This document shows, piece by piece, positions 1 to 9,819 of a DNA stretch of 64,000 nucleotides. The first letter of the stretch is position 1; the number at the start of each line of letters is the position of its first letter. This stretch comes from an uncultured Rhizobiaceae group bacterium (GTDB lineage: Bacteria > Pseudomonadota > Alphaproteobacteria > Rhizobiales > Rhizobiaceae). The position numbers and the translations under genes were made by a program. The notes beneath the pieces are model-generated. The model saw nothing but the letters and a program-made list of their open reading frames with translations, was not told where the DNA came from and searched no databases. The stretch spans positions 62,001-126,000 of the forward strand of contig CALHBJ010000011.1 of NCBI GenBank assembly GCA_937930845.1, in the 5' to 3' direction.

Positions 1-1176
<1,176 letters not shown>

Positions 1177-1290
1177 ATTGACCTCACATGTGATTTGTTA
1201 GGGTACAGTACAGACTATCGGCCAACACGGCTTGCGGTAAGGCCAAAAGCCATCGAAAATGAAGGCCAATTTGGCAAAGGGCATGAGTAT

Positions 1291-2463
1291 ATGGTTACGA
1301 CAATTTCCGGCTTTGATCGCATCGGCGAAGAGAACGCATTCGCGGTGCTCGCCCGCGCCACCGAACTGGCATCCACAGGTATGGATGTCATTAATCTCGG
1401 CATCGGCCAGCCAGACTTTCCAACGCCCGAACATATTGTGGAAGCCGCCGTCAAGGCTTTGCGAGACGGCCACCATGGCTACACGCCGGCAACGGGGATT
1501 TTGCCCCTGCGCGAAGCCGTTGCCCGCCGCACCCTGGACACAACCGGTGTTGAAGTTTCACCCGAACGGGTGTGCATCATGCCCGGCGGCAAAGTCACCA
1601 TGTTTGCCGCCATTTTGATGATGGGTGAACCGGGCGCAGAAATAATGTATCCTGATCCCGGGTTCCCGATTTATCGTTCCATGATCGAATTCACTGGTGC
1701 CAAGCCCGTGCCAATTCCTGTGCGGGAAGAAAACGGATTTGCCTTTTCCGGCGAAGAAGCCCTGGCACTCGTCAATGAAAAAACCCGCCTGATTATCTTG
1801 AACTCACCCGCCAATCCCACAGGCGGTGTTACCCCTCGCCGCGAAGTTCAGACCCTCGTCGATGGGTTAGAGAAATATCCCGATGCGGTCATCCTGTCCG
1901 ACGAAATTTATGACGTGATGACCTATGACGGAGAAGAGCATGTATCCCTGCTGCAATTTCCCTCCATCCGCGACCGGTTGATCATCCTCAATGGCTGGTC
2001 AAAAACCTGGGCAATGACCGGCTGGAGAATGGGCTGGTCAATCTGGCCAGACTCGTTGTTTGAAAATGTGCGCAAACTGGCCGTCAATGCCTGGTCCTGT
2101 GTTAACGCGCCTGCCCAATATGCAGGCATTGCTGCAATCGACGGACCACAGGATGCGGTCGCTGATACGATGGCCGCTTTTGACCGTCGTCGGCAATTGG
2201 TGGTCGAACGGGCGAACCAGCTGGAGGGCGTCACCTGCGCCACGCCAAAGGGTGCATTTTACGCCTTCCCCAACATTGAAAAAACCGGATGGAAAGCCAA
2301 GGAACTGGCTTCATCCCTACTCGAAAACGAAGGGGTGGCAGTCATTGGCGGTCCGGATTTTGGCATATTGGGCGAAGGATTCATCCGCCTTTCCTATGCC
2401 AATTCCGAACAGAATATTTCAACCGCAATGGACCGGATTGAAGCTTTTCTCAAGAAAGGCTGA
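1291..2463 (+). CDS. Class I pyridoxal-phosphate aminotransferase (aspartate aminotransferase family)
   Basis: 390 aa when started at the ATG at 1291, which follows a purine-rich AAAGGG; an upstream in-frame start would add 32 residues that do not look conserved. This fold-type I enzyme moves amino groups between amino and 2-oxo acids. Visible landmarks are GIGQPDFPTP near the N-terminus, GYTPATG, the NSPANPTGG cofactor motif, DEIYD and the PLP-binding lysine in GWSKTWAMTGWRMGW. These fit the aspartate/alanine-type AAT subfamily; exact substrate preference is not readable. The gene stands alone, with the divergent GNAT gene upstream and a convergent TRAP binding-protein gene downstream. Confidence 0.88.
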   Translation: MVTTISGFDRIGEENAFAVLARATELASTGMDVINLGIGQPDFPTPEHIVEAAVKALRDGHHGYTPATGILPLREAVARRTLDTTGVEVSPERVCIMPGGKVTMFAAILMMGEPGAEIMYPDPGFPIYRSMIEFTGAKPVPIPVREENGFAFSGEEALALVNEKTRLIILNSPANPTGGVTPRREVQTLVDGLEKYPDAVILSDEIYDVMTYDGEEHVSLLQFPSIRDRLIILNGWSKTWAMTGWRMGWSIWPDSLFENVRKLAVNAWSCVNAPAQYAGIAAIDGPQDAVADTMAAFDRRRQLVVERANQLEGVTCATPKGAFYAFPNIEKTGWKAKELASSLLENEGVAVIGGPDFGILGEGFIRLSYANSEQNISTAMDRIEAFLKKG

Positions 2464-2476
2464 GACCGGAACCCGG

Positions 2477-3490
2477 CTACGGCGTTTGCGAAACCCGACG
2501 CAATACCGGCAGGAACCGCGCACCGGCAGGTTCTGAATAACTGGCCCAAACAGCCGCCGCCACATCAAGCCAACGCGCTCTCTGGCGTTCGCTCAGGGCG
2601 TAAACTTCCCTGCCTGATGAAATCAGCTTGTTGCGATCCCCCCGCGCACGGCGTTTTGTTTCAAAGTCGGCCTGTTTCGCCGCCCTGGAAATCGATTGCG
2701 CCAATTGGGTGCGCAGCGCAGCAGGCAGGCCATCAAACCAGTCCGCGCGGGCAATCAGGCGATAGCCGCGATACCGGTAATTGGATTCCAAAGTGTATTT
2801 CAACTTCGCCGTGAATTCCTTTCGTGATGCCCCCGCCCAATCGGTAAAGACAGCATCTATTTCGTCCTTCTCAACAGCTGCGTTCAGCGCCTGGGACTCT
2901 GTGCGTTTGGGAACACCCCGCAACTCACTGGAAATCGCCAAATCATTGGGTGAACTGCTCACATCAATCTTCATGCCTGCCATGTCCTGAGGGTTGATAA
3001 CCCGCCGGGTCGTCACGGTTTGCACAAATCCGCGATGCAGATAAGACAGGCCACGCAGCCGGATTTCGCCAAGCTTTGTGTTCAAAACGTCCAGCTGGGC
3101 ATCTGCCGCAAAAGCTTCTGCTGCGCGAAAATGTTTAAAGGCAAATGGCAGTTGAAAGATTGAATAGGCAGGCACCTGGCGTGCAAGCGTGGCAAGTTCC
3201 GGCATCGCCATGAGAACCTTCTGATCCGCCAGTGCCTTGAGAATCTTCCGTTCACCAAATCGTTGCGGATCTGAAAGCAGTTGAATACAGGCCTTGCCCT
3301 GCATGTCTTCATCCACAACCCGTTTGATTTCCGCCAGCGCGGCCGTGCGCACCGGATTGGCCGAACCTGTCACAGAACCAATGGTAATCTGCATCTCATC
3401 GGCATCACACTTGGCCCATGCGGTTGATCCCAACACAAGACTGAAAATCATACAGCTGGAAAGCCGTGCAGAACTTCGAGACACATTCAC
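2477..3490 (-). CDS. Orphan TRAP-type substrate-binding protein (DctP family) at the end of the mod operon
   Basis: 337 aa with an N-terminal signal peptide ending near STAWA. The body is a DctP-type periplasmic binding protein: QLPFAFKHFRAAEAF, the MAGMKIDVSSSPN helix region and the later DEIDAVFTDW segment follow the family pattern. DctP proteins deliver organic acids to a DctQ/DctM permease, but no permease gene lies nearby. Its start overlaps the end of modC by four bases (ATGA), so it is translationally coupled to a molybdate ABC transporter, which is unexpected. It could serve a distant TRAP permease or act as a sensory binding protein. The family call is firm, the role open. Confidence 0.8.
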   Translation of the reverse strand: MNVSRSSARLSSCMIFSLVLGSTAWAKCDADEMQITIGSVTGSANPVRTAALAEIKRVVDEDMQGKACIQLLSDPQRFGERKILKALADQKVLMAMPELATLARQVPAYSIFQLPFAFKHFRAAEAFAADAQLDVLNTKLGEIRLRGLSYLHRGFVQTVTTRRVINPQDMAGMKIDVSSSPNDLAISSELRGVPKRTESQALNAAVEKDEIDAVFTDWAGASRKEFTAKLKYTLESNYRYRGYRLIARADWFDGLPAALRTQLAQSISRAAKQADFETKRRARGDRNKLISSGREVYALSERQRARWLDVAAAVWASYSEPAGARFLPVLRRVSQTP

Positions 3491-4152
3491 TGGCCAGTCC
3501 TTTCCAAAGCATATTCATTTGGCGTTCGCTCAGCCACAACCCGCCCGGCATCCATAACGAAGACAAGATCGGCCAAACGTTTGATTTCGTCCTTATGGTG
3601 CGAAACATAAATAATGGGAACATCCGTATCGTCCCTTATACGTTCCAGATAAGGCAACACCTGATCTCGCCGCGGATCGTCAAGACCAGTGAGCGGTTCA
3701 TCCAGCAAAAGCATGGCCGGGTTGGACAGTAATGCTCTTCCAAGTGCCACCCGTTGAGCCTCCCCACCGGACAAAGTGAAGGGTCTTCGCTCCAGCAATC
3801 CGCCCAGGTCCAACAGTCCGATCACCGCATCCCAGGTCCAGTTTTTTTCCACACAACCATAGGCGAGATTGCGGGCCACATTCATGTGGGGAAACAGCAG
3901 GGCGTTTTGAAACACCACGCCCAGTTTTCTTTTATGCGTTGGCAAATTAATGCCAGAGGCTGGATCAAACAGCACAGTCTCACCGATCCGCACATGGCCT
4001 TCATCGGGCTGCCACAGCCCTGCAATTGCACGCAGGATGGAAGATTTTCCAGCACCCGAAGGACCAGCAAGCGCTGTCACACCAATACCGGCCTGAAAGT
4101 CCACATCGAGTACAAAACTGCCCACCGCTCCTTTTATTTTCACATCCAGCAT
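3487..4152 (-). CDS. modC: Molybdate ABC transporter ATP-binding protein ModC (short form without Mop/TOBE domain)
   Basis: 221 aa ATPase that powers molybdate import with ModB and ModA. Walker A is GPSGAGKS (about residues 31-38), the Q-loop is VVFQNALLFPHM, the signature is LSGGEAQRVALGRALL and Walker B is LLLDEPL, followed by the switch histidine in YVSHH. The GLWQPDEG and IGETVLFD segments match ModC. Typical ModC proteins are about 350 aa and end in an oxyanion-binding Mop domain; this one stops right after the nucleotide-binding domain, so it lacks that regulatory part. It starts five bases after modB and overlaps the orphan DctP gene by four bases. Confidence 0.87.
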   Translation of the reverse strand: MLDVKIKGAVGSFVLDVDFQAGIGVTALAGPSGAGKSSILRAIAGLWQPDEGHVRIGETVLFDPASGINLPTHKRKLGVVFQNALLFPHMNVARNLAYGCVEKNWTWDAVIGLLDLGGLLERRPFTLSGGEAQRVALGRALLSNPAMLLLDEPLTGLDDPRRDQVLPYLERIRDDTDVPIIYVSHHKDEIKRLADLVFVMDAGRVVAERTPNEYALERTGQ

Positions 4153-4156
4153 CGCG

Positions 4157-4852
4157 CTACGTTACCCGCTTTCGTTCCCAACGCCCCGCAAGGATTTCGG
4201 AAATCAATATCGCAACAAACGAAATGGCAATGGCGACACCAATCAAAACCAGTGCCGGACTGTCCCCAGCTGGCGATTGTAGCAAAGTGTAGATGGCCAA
4301 AGAGAGGGTTTGTGTTTCGCCAGGAATGTTTGAGACAAACGTGATGGTCGCACCAAATTCTCCCAAAGCCTTGGCAAAGCCCAATATCGTTCCCGCGATC
4401 ACCCCCGGCCAGGCCAAAGGCAAAGCGATGGTGAATAACCGCCGCAACCGGCTGGCACCCAGTGTGGCTGCCATCTCATCCAGCCCCGGTTCCTGTGCTT
4501 CAAAGGCCAACCGTATGGGACGCAAAATCAATGGAAAGGCCATAACAGCAGCAGCCAGCGCCGCCCCAAACCAGGTAAACGAGATACCAAGGCCCCAATT
4601 GTCGAGAACCGAACCAATGGCCCCGTTTTTGCCGAACACATTCAACAACACATATCCCGTGACCACCGGCGGCGTCACAAGCGGCATGTGAAAGAAAGCG
4701 CTGATGACTGCTTTGCCGCGCAGGCCAGGACGCGCCAGTAATTTTGCAACCAACAAAGCAGGAGGCAAAGACAATAAAACAGCCAGCCCGGCCACCTTCA
4801 GCGAAAGCAGCACGATCTCCCAAACAGCAGTATCGTTAAAGGCCTCAATCAC
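4157..4852 (-). CDS. modB: Molybdate ABC transporter permease ModB
   Basis: 231 aa inner-membrane permease with about five or six hydrophobic segments. The coupling EAA-like loop is ATLGASRLRRLFTIALPLAWPG, and the LGEFGATITFVSNIPGETQTLS stretch is highly characteristic of ModB. It forms the channel for molybdate/tungstate with ModC and receives substrate from ModA. The ATG at 4852 follows the modA stop by six bases, and modC follows four bases after its stop, so the three subunits are clearly in one transcript. Confidence 0.95.
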   Translation of the reverse strand: MIEAFNDTAVWEIVLLSLKVAGLAVLLSLPPALLVAKLLARPGLRGKAVISAFFHMPLVTPPVVTGYVLLNVFGKNGAIGSVLDNWGLGISFTWFGAALAAAVMAFPLILRPIRLAFEAQEPGLDEMAATLGASRLRRLFTIALPLAWPGVIAGTILGFAKALGEFGATITFVSNIPGETQTLSLAIYTLLQSPAGDSPALVLIGVAIAISFVAILISEILAGRWERKRVT

Positions 4853-4858
4853 GCCGGT

Positions 4859-5620
4859 CTACTTTTGTTGCGATGCGGAGAACCCGGCACCGGTGAGGAT
4901 TTGTTGTGCCTTAGGTGTCAGCAAAAAGGCGATGAATTGGTTGGCTTCCAGCTTCGCCTGCGGTGTGACCGACACAAAATAGCGGATCGGCGAATGGCTT
5001 TCAGAAGGAAACCGCCAGGCAATTTTCGTGCGCGGCTCGACCAAAACGTCGGACCCATAAACGATTGCGGCCGCCACCTCACCCAGTGCCAATTGGCGCA
5101 AAGTGACCCGAACGTTCTCACCGTAAACCGCCTGTTTTTGTGCCGCTTCCCACCAGCCCAGATGTTGCAAGGCCTGTTTGCCATAGCGGCCTGCCGGGAT
5201 GGCAACAGGCTCTGCCATGGCAAACCGTGACCGGGTCACCAATGCCTTGGCATCCGCCCAGTTCTCAACCTCATTGCGCACGGCAATCACCAATTCATTG
5301 CCAGCAAACGCCTGGCGTGAATCAGCCGACACCAATTGTCTTTCTTCCAGCCAGTTGATCCATGCAAGGTCCGCGGAAATAAAGATATCCGCCGGAGCCC
5401 CCGCCTCCAATTGCCGGGCCAATTGCGCGGTGCCCGCAAAAGATAGATTTAATTCGATGCCTGTTTCGTTGGTAAAATCGGTTGCCAATTGCGGCATGAC
5501 ATTGGTCATGCTGGCGGGCACGAATGCCAAAAGTTTGCCAGACGCCTCAGCCAGCCCGGCCCAAAGCCAGATGAAGGCTAGTCCGCATTTGGCCCACACG
5601 CCTGGCAACAGGATGCGCAT
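4859..5620 (-). CDS. modA: Molybdate ABC transporter substrate-binding protein ModA
   Basis: About 253 aa with an N-terminal signal peptide ending near GLAEA. The mature part shows the ModA pattern: AFVPASMTNVMPQLATDF, LSFAGTAQLARQLEAGAPADIFISAD, and later QLALGEVAAAIVYGSDV. The Ser and Thr residues in such positions cup the molybdate oxyanion in the periplasm. The start is either the ATG at 5620 or a GTG one codon earlier at 5623, both behind GGGATAAG. The gene lies three bases after the stop of eda, so sugar-acid aldolase and molybdate uptake share a transcript. No ModE site was recognised upstream. Confidence 0.93.
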   Translation of the reverse strand: MRILLPGVWAKCGLAFIWLWAGLAEASGKLLAFVPASMTNVMPQLATDFTNETGIELNLSFAGTAQLARQLEAGAPADIFISADLAWINWLEERQLVSADSRQAFAGNELVIAVRNEVENWADAKALVTRSRFAMAEPVAIPAGRYGKQALQHLGWWEAAQKQAVYGENVRVTLRQLALGEVAAAIVYGSDVLVEPRTKIAWRFPSESHSPIRYFVSVTPQAKLEANQFIAFLLTPKAQQILTGAGFSASQQK

Positions 5621-5625
5621 CACAC

Positions 5626-6285
5626 TTATCCCAGCGCTGCCGCAGCAGATGCGATTTCACTGATCCCATCCCAGTCGCCCGATTCAATCAATCCAGCAGG
5701 CGCAACCCACGAACCGCCAACACAAATCACATTATCAAGCGCCAGATAGTCAGGGGCTTTTTCTGCATTCAAGCCACCCGTTGGGCAAAAGCGAACATCA
5801 GGAAAGACCGCCGACATGGCTTTCAGATAATCTTTGCCACCCGCCTGTTCGGCTGGAAAAAATTTCAGATATTCATAACCTTCAACCAACAATCCCATGG
5901 CCTCACTGGGCGTTGCCACGCCCGGCAAAAGCGGGATGTCCGATTTGCGGTTGGCATCCATCAGCGGCTGGGTAACGCCCGGCGACACTACAAATTGCGA
6001 CCCCGCATCCACCGCTGCATTGAATGTTTGCGGGGTGAGCGCTGTACCTGCACCCACGATTGCACCCTCCACCTGGCGGGCCACTGCCGCGATACAGTCC
6101 AGCGCCTGGGCGGTGCGCATGGTAATTTCAATCACCGGCAACCCGCCCGCCACAAGCGCACGGCTGGTCAATACCGCCTGATCAACATCGGTGAACTGAA
6201 GAACAGCAACGACTGGAGACAGCCCAAGAATTTCAGACAGTCTTTCACTTTTAGATTTCATGGATTTATTCGCCGCTGGCCTCAT
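5626..6285 (-). CDS. eda: 2-dehydro-3-deoxy-phosphogluconate aldolase (KDPG/KHG aldolase)
   Basis: Up to 219 aa (211 if it starts at the in-frame ATG at 6261). Eda splits KDPG into pyruvate and glyceraldehyde 3-phosphate, the last step of the Entner-Doudoroff route. The sequence shows PVVAVLQF, GGLPVIEITMRT with the catalytic Glu, VGAGT, SQFVVSPG, LPGVATPSEA, the Schiff-base lysine in YLKFFPAE and FCPTGGL, all in the expected order. It lies 12 bases after the peptidoglycan-binding-domain gene and three bases before modA. Its link to molybdate uptake is not obvious; it does fit the gluconate and idonate genes near 40-43 kb. Confidence 0.93.
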   Translation of the reverse strand: MRPAANKSMKSKSERLSEILGLSPVVAVLQFTDVDQAVLTSRALVAGGLPVIEITMRTAQALDCIAAVARQVEGAIVGAGTALTPQTFNAAVDAGSQFVVSPGVTQPLMDANRKSDIPLLPGVATPSEAMGLLVEGYEYLKFFPAEQAGGKDYLKAMSAVFPDVRFCPTGGLNAEKAPDYLALDNVICVGGSWVAPAGLIESGDWDGISEIASAAAALG

Positions 6286-6297
6286 CTGAAACCGTTT

Positions 6298-6795
6298 TTA
6301 TGCCATGTGCCGGGAAATTGAAAGCAGGCGGGCACGCAGATATTTTTCAACCCGGCAAATCACCACGTGCCCCCTTCCCAGTGAGCTTTTGGCTGTGCCA
6401 ACAATCCCATGTCGCCCGGATTTGATTTTTCCGCCAAGTAATTTGCGCCACCGTGCCGAACGCCCTTCCAGCAAATTCATCTCAGCCTGTCCCAATATCC
6501 CGTTTTCTTTCAGCAGATGATCGCGCTGGAACTGGCGCACCACCCGGTCTGTGATCAGCCCAAACAATCCGTCAGCCAACAACATATAGCCCCTGCCACT
6601 CAACAGGCGTTGGGCAAGCCGCACATCGTTGCCCCGGTCACCAAATTGCAATTGGTCGGCTTCACGCCCGCTGGCGATTGGAAGGGCCGTTTGCCCCTTC
6701 AACTCAACTTCAGCCGAGGCAAACAAAGTGGCGGGTGGAAAATCAAGTCTCTTTGCAATGCGCAGGATCGCGGCACGGGCGATGGATTCAAACAT
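6298..6795 (-). CDS. Small peptidoglycan-binding-domain protein
   Basis: 165 aa from the ATG at 6795. A PG_binding_1-type repeat spans about residues 45-95 (FGDRGNDVRLAQRLL through DGLFGLITDRVVRQFQRDH), the usual helical fold that binds peptidoglycan or serves as a non-catalytic cell-wall module. No signal peptide and no catalytic domain are visible; the C-terminus is basic (RGHVVICRVEKYLRARLL). Because there is no export signal, it may be a remnant of a larger phage-type muramidase or a protein exported another way. A longer start at 6816 would lie inside the mmsA terminator and is less likely. It heads the run leading into eda and modABC. Confidence 0.6.
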   Translation of the reverse strand: MFESIARAAILRIAKRLDFPPATLFASAEVELKGQTALPIASGREADQLQFGDRGNDVRLAQRLLSGRGYMLLADGLFGLITDRVVRQFQRDHLLKENGILGQAEMNLLEGRSARWRKLLGGKIKSGRHGIVGTAKSSLGRGHVVICRVEKYLRARLLSISRHMA

Positions 6796-6830
6796 AAAAA
6801 AATGCTCCTCGGTCAAGAACCGGGGAGCAT
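6796..6830 (-). terminator. Rho-independent terminator of mmsA that overlaps the next gene's ribosome binding site
   Basis: Read on the minus strand, ATGCTCC and GGAGCAT arms with an inner CGGT/ACCG pairing form a strong hairpin, followed at once by seven T. It lies 61 bases past the mmsA stop. The 3' arm contains the AGGAG that is the only good Shine-Dalgarno for the ATG at 6795, nine bases away, so the terminator stem would also mask translation of the peptidoglycan-binding gene on read-through mRNA. Confidence 0.75.
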
Positions 6831-6890
6831 CTTCACTTGATCATTCCTGGCGGGGATAAGCCGCCTTGGGATGGGCAATAGATTGCGCGA

Positions 6891-8390
6891 TCAGCCCATG
6901 GTGGGAATGGAGAATTCCGCCCCATCCTTGATCCCCGACGGCCAGCGGGACGTGATCGTCTTCGTGCGCGTATAGAAACGGAAGGCATCGGGACCATGTT
7001 GATTGAGATCGCCAAATCCTGACCGCTTCCAGCCACCAAATGTATAATAGGCCAGCGGCACAGGAATAGGCACATTCACACCCACCATCCCGATATTGAT
7101 CCGGCTTGAAAAATCCCGTGCTGCATCACCGTCGCGCGTGAATATGGCAACTCCATTGCCGTATTCATGGCTCATCGCCAGATCAAGACCATCTTCATAG
7201 TCCTTGGCGCGAACAACCGAAAGAACCGGGCCAAATATTTCTTCCTTATAGATCGACATATCGCGGGTCACATTGTCGAACAGACAGGCCCCCATGAAGA
7301 AGCCATCTTCATAGCCCTGCATGGAAAAGTCACGTCCATCGACCACCAGTTTAGCACCTTCAGATACGCCCGCATCCACATAGCCTTTCACACGTGTATG
7401 GGCCTCTTTGGTCACGAGAGGACCAAAGTCTGCATCGTCGCCCGCCGTGTAGGGGGCAATCTTGAGATTTTCCACCCGCGGTGTGAGTTTGGCCATGAGG
7501 CGGTCAGCCGTGTCTTCGCCCACGGGAACGGCCACAGATACAGCCATGCAACGCTCGCCGGCAGCGCCATATCCGGCACCGATAAGCGCATCAACCGCCT
7601 GGTCCATATCCGCGTCCGGCATGATGATCATGTGGTTTTTGGCACCGCCAAAACACTGAACCCGCTTTCCATTGGCGCACCCGCGCGTATAAACATATTC
7701 CGCAATCGGCGTGGAACCCACAAAACCGATCGCCATGATGTCTTCATGGTCCAGCAAGCCATCAACCGCTTCCTTGTCGCCATGCACAACATTGAGAACG
7801 CCGTCTGGCAGGCCCGCTTCGCTCATCAGTTCTGCCAGCATCAGCGGCACCGACGGATCGCGCTCCGATGGTTTGAGAATAAACGCATTGCCGCACACGA
7901 TGGCCGGGCAAAATTTCCACATGGGGATCATGGCTGGAAAGTTAAATGGTGTTATCCCCGCAACCACGCCAAGCGGCTGACGCACCGAATGCATATCGAT
8001 ACCCGGCCCCGCACCTTCGGAGAATTCGCCCTTAAGCAGATGCGGCGCACCGATGCAGAATTCAGCCACTTCGAGGCCACGAATAATATCGCCTTTCGCA
8101 TCAGGAATTGTCTTGCCATGTTCCCGCGAAAGCGCTTCTGCCAGCTTGTCCATATCCCGGTGCAGCAGATCGACGAATTTCATCATCACCCGCGCCCGCT
8201 TTTGCGGATTTTGCGCAGCCCAACTGGGTTGGGCGGCTTTCGCGTTTTCAATCGCGGCATTGAGTTCATCGCCGGACGCCAGTGGCACCTGGGCTTCAAC
8301 TTCGCCGGTCGCTGGATTGTAAACATCTGACGAACGTCCAGATGTTCCAGACACACGTTTGCCGCCGATGTAATGGGGAATTTCGTTCAT
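6891..8390 (-). CDS. mmsA: CoA-acylating methylmalonate-semialdehyde dehydrogenase
   Basis: 499 aa, the normal length for MmsA. This aldehyde dehydrogenase superfamily enzyme turns (methyl)malonate semialdehyde plus CoA and NAD into propionyl- or acetyl-CoA, in valine, thymine and inositol breakdown. The sequence shows YIGGKRVSGTSGR, the FNFPAMIPMW nucleotide-site motif, GFVGSTPIAEYVY, the catalytic cysteine in GERCMAVS and the late EIFGPVLSVVRA. The ending VPIPVPLAYYTFGGWKRSGFGDLNQHG is typical of MmsA rather than other ALDHs. It stands alone in the minus direction with its own terminator. No iol or mms partner gene is present nearby. Confidence 0.93.
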   Translation of the reverse strand: MNEIPHYIGGKRVSGTSGRSSDVYNPATGEVEAQVPLASGDELNAAIENAKAAQPSWAAQNPQKRARVMMKFVDLLHRDMDKLAEALSREHGKTIPDAKGDIIRGLEVAEFCIGAPHLLKGEFSEGAGPGIDMHSVRQPLGVVAGITPFNFPAMIPMWKFCPAIVCGNAFILKPSERDPSVPLMLAELMSEAGLPDGVLNVVHGDKEAVDGLLDHEDIMAIGFVGSTPIAEYVYTRGCANGKRVQCFGGAKNHMIIMPDADMDQAVDALIGAGYGAAGERCMAVSVAVPVGEDTADRLMAKLTPRVENLKIAPYTAGDDADFGPLVTKEAHTRVKGYVDAGVSEGAKLVVDGRDFSMQGYEDGFFMGACLFDNVTRDMSIYKEEIFGPVLSVVRAKDYEDGLDLAMSHEYGNGVAIFTRDGDAARDFSSRINIGMVGVNVPIPVPLAYYTFGGWKRSGFGDLNQHGPDAFRFYTRTKTITSRWPSGIKDGAEFSIPTMG

Positions 8391-8496
8391 GGATATGATC
8401 TCCGCAGGTACTCTGTTTCTAGCCAGTTCTAGGACAGCTTAGATCGTTTCGAAAGGGAGCCAGCGAAGAAAGCCACAATGGGACACCGAAAATCGA

Positions 8497-9384
8497 TCAG
8501 AGACCGTCCACCGGCACTTTTAGATATCGATTGCCCTTCTCATCGGGCTCCGGCAGATCCCCGGCACGCATATTGACCTGCACACTGGGGATAATCAGCT
8601 TCGGCATGGAAAGTTGCGCATCGCGCTCGGTGCGCATTTTGACATATTCAGCTTCACCGATCCCATCATGCACATGAATATTGTTGGCCCGTTGATCACC
8701 AACAGTGGTTTCCCAGGCAATATCACGCCCTCCGGGTCCATAATCATGACAGATGAACATGCGCATTTTTTCCGGCAGGCTCAGAACCTTTTTGATGGAC
8801 CGGAAAAGCATTGTCGCGTCACCACCGGGGAAGTCACACCGCGCCGACCCGCCATCGGGCATGAACAGCGTATCGCCTACAATCACGGCATCACCCACCA
8901 CATGGGCCATGCAGGCAGGCGTGTGGCCCGGCGTGGCTATGACAAACCCATCCAGCCCGCCAATTTTATAAGTGTCGCCGTCTTCAAACAGGGCGTCAAA
9001 CTGGCTGCCATCGCGCTGGAATTCGGTGCCCTCATTGAAAATCTTGCCGAAGATATCCTGAACCTCAACAACCCTGGCACCGATACCCAGCTTGCCGCCC
9101 AATTTTTCCTGTAAATAGGGCGCAGCAGACAAATGATCCGCATGCACATGGGTTTCAATAATCCACTGCACATCAAGATTGTTCTCCAGCACATAAGCAG
9201 CCAGAGCATCGGCAGATTTTTTCGACGTGCGACCCGATGAGAAATCAAAATCCAGAACACTGTCATACAGGGCACAGGCACTGGAATTTGGATCTTTGAC
9301 ACAATAGGAAATGGTGCTGGTGTCCGGATCGAAGAAACCGGTCACCACAGGGACTTGATCCATATTCACAGGATAGTTCTGCAT
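8497..9384 (-). CDS. ETHE1/Blh-like MBL-fold persulfide dioxygenase
   Basis: 295 aa metallo-beta-lactamase-fold hydrolase. The metal motif THVHADHLSAA (HxHxDH) is near residue 72, with later ATPGHTPAC, VGDTLFMPD and CHDYGP supplying remaining ligands, which is the ETHE1-like sulfur dioxygenase pattern. Known BigR operons encode Blh, which oxidises glutathione persulfide or H2S-derived sulfane sulfur to sulfite; Blh proteins I recall also carry a DUF442 domain, which is missing here. A clear AGGAGA precedes the ATG. It is the last gene of the run yeeE, yeeE-like, blh, opposite the bigR-like regulator, so a role in clearing reactive sulfur is well supported by context. Confidence 0.85.
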   Translation of the reverse strand: MQNYPVNMDQVPVVTGFFDPDTSTISYCVKDPNSSACALYDSVLDFDFSSGRTSKKSADALAAYVLENNLDVQWIIETHVHADHLSAAPYLQEKLGGKLGIGARVVEVQDIFGKIFNEGTEFQRDGSQFDALFEDGDTYKIGGLDGFVIATPGHTPACMAHVVGDAVIVGDTLFMPDGGSARCDFPGGDATMLFRSIKKVLSLPEKMRMFICHDYGPGGRDIAWETTVGDQRANNIHVHDGIGEAEYVKMRTERDAQLSMPKLIIPSVQVNMRAGDLPEPDEKGNRYLKVPVDGL

Positions 9385-9393
9385 TTCATTCTC

Positions 9394-9819
9394 CTAAGCT
9401 GCACCAGTACGCAGCAAGGGTGCCATTCTCCCGGCCCACATGCCAATCAATAAAGCTGGCAAAAACGCGAGAATGCCGGTGGACATCAGCGGCAACGCCG
9501 TGAACGCCGGACCAGGGCAAAAACCTCCCAGCCCCCAACCCACGCCAAACAACGCAGCACCGGTGAGCATCTGTCCGTCCACATCGTTTTTAGTAGGCAG
9601 ATGAAATACATCACTCAACACGGGAGATGGGCGTTTAAGAACGTAAGAATAACCGACAAAACTGGTCAAAACGGCACCGCCCATCACGAAAGCGAGGCTG
9701 GGATCCCAGGCTCCAAACAGGTCCAGAAAATTCAGCACCTTGGCCGGGTCACTCATACCGGAAACGACAAGCCCGACACCGAACATCAAGCCGCATAAAA
9801 AACCTGCCAGCGTTTTCAT
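9394..9819 (-). CDS. DUF6691/YeeE-YedE family half-transporter (sulfur compound uptake)
   Basis: 141 aa membrane protein with about four hydrophobic helices. The motif GLMFGVGLVVSGMSDPAKV and later GVGWGLGGFCPGPA match the C-terminal half of YeeE/YedE (TsuA-like) thiosulfate transporters, where the cysteine takes part in passing the sulfur anion. The ATG at 9819 overlaps the TGA of the preceding half gene (ATGA), so the two halves are probably translated together and assemble as one pore. A longer in-frame start upstream would only add shadow sequence from the partner gene. Confidence 0.85.
   Translation of the reverse strand: MKTLAGFLCGLMFGVGLVVSGMSDPAKVLNFLDLFGAWDPSLAFVMGGAVLTSFVGYSYVLKRPSPVLSDVFHLPTKNDVDGQMLTGAALFGVGWGLGGFCPGPAFTALPLMSTGILAFLPALLIGMWAGRMAPLLRTGAA

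Noticed and set aside
7167-8330. 387-codon plus-strand open frame inside mmsA
   Set aside because: Antisense to a fully conserved dehydrogenase; amino-acid makeup (Arg/His/Phe) mirrors the complementary codons, no family resemblance.
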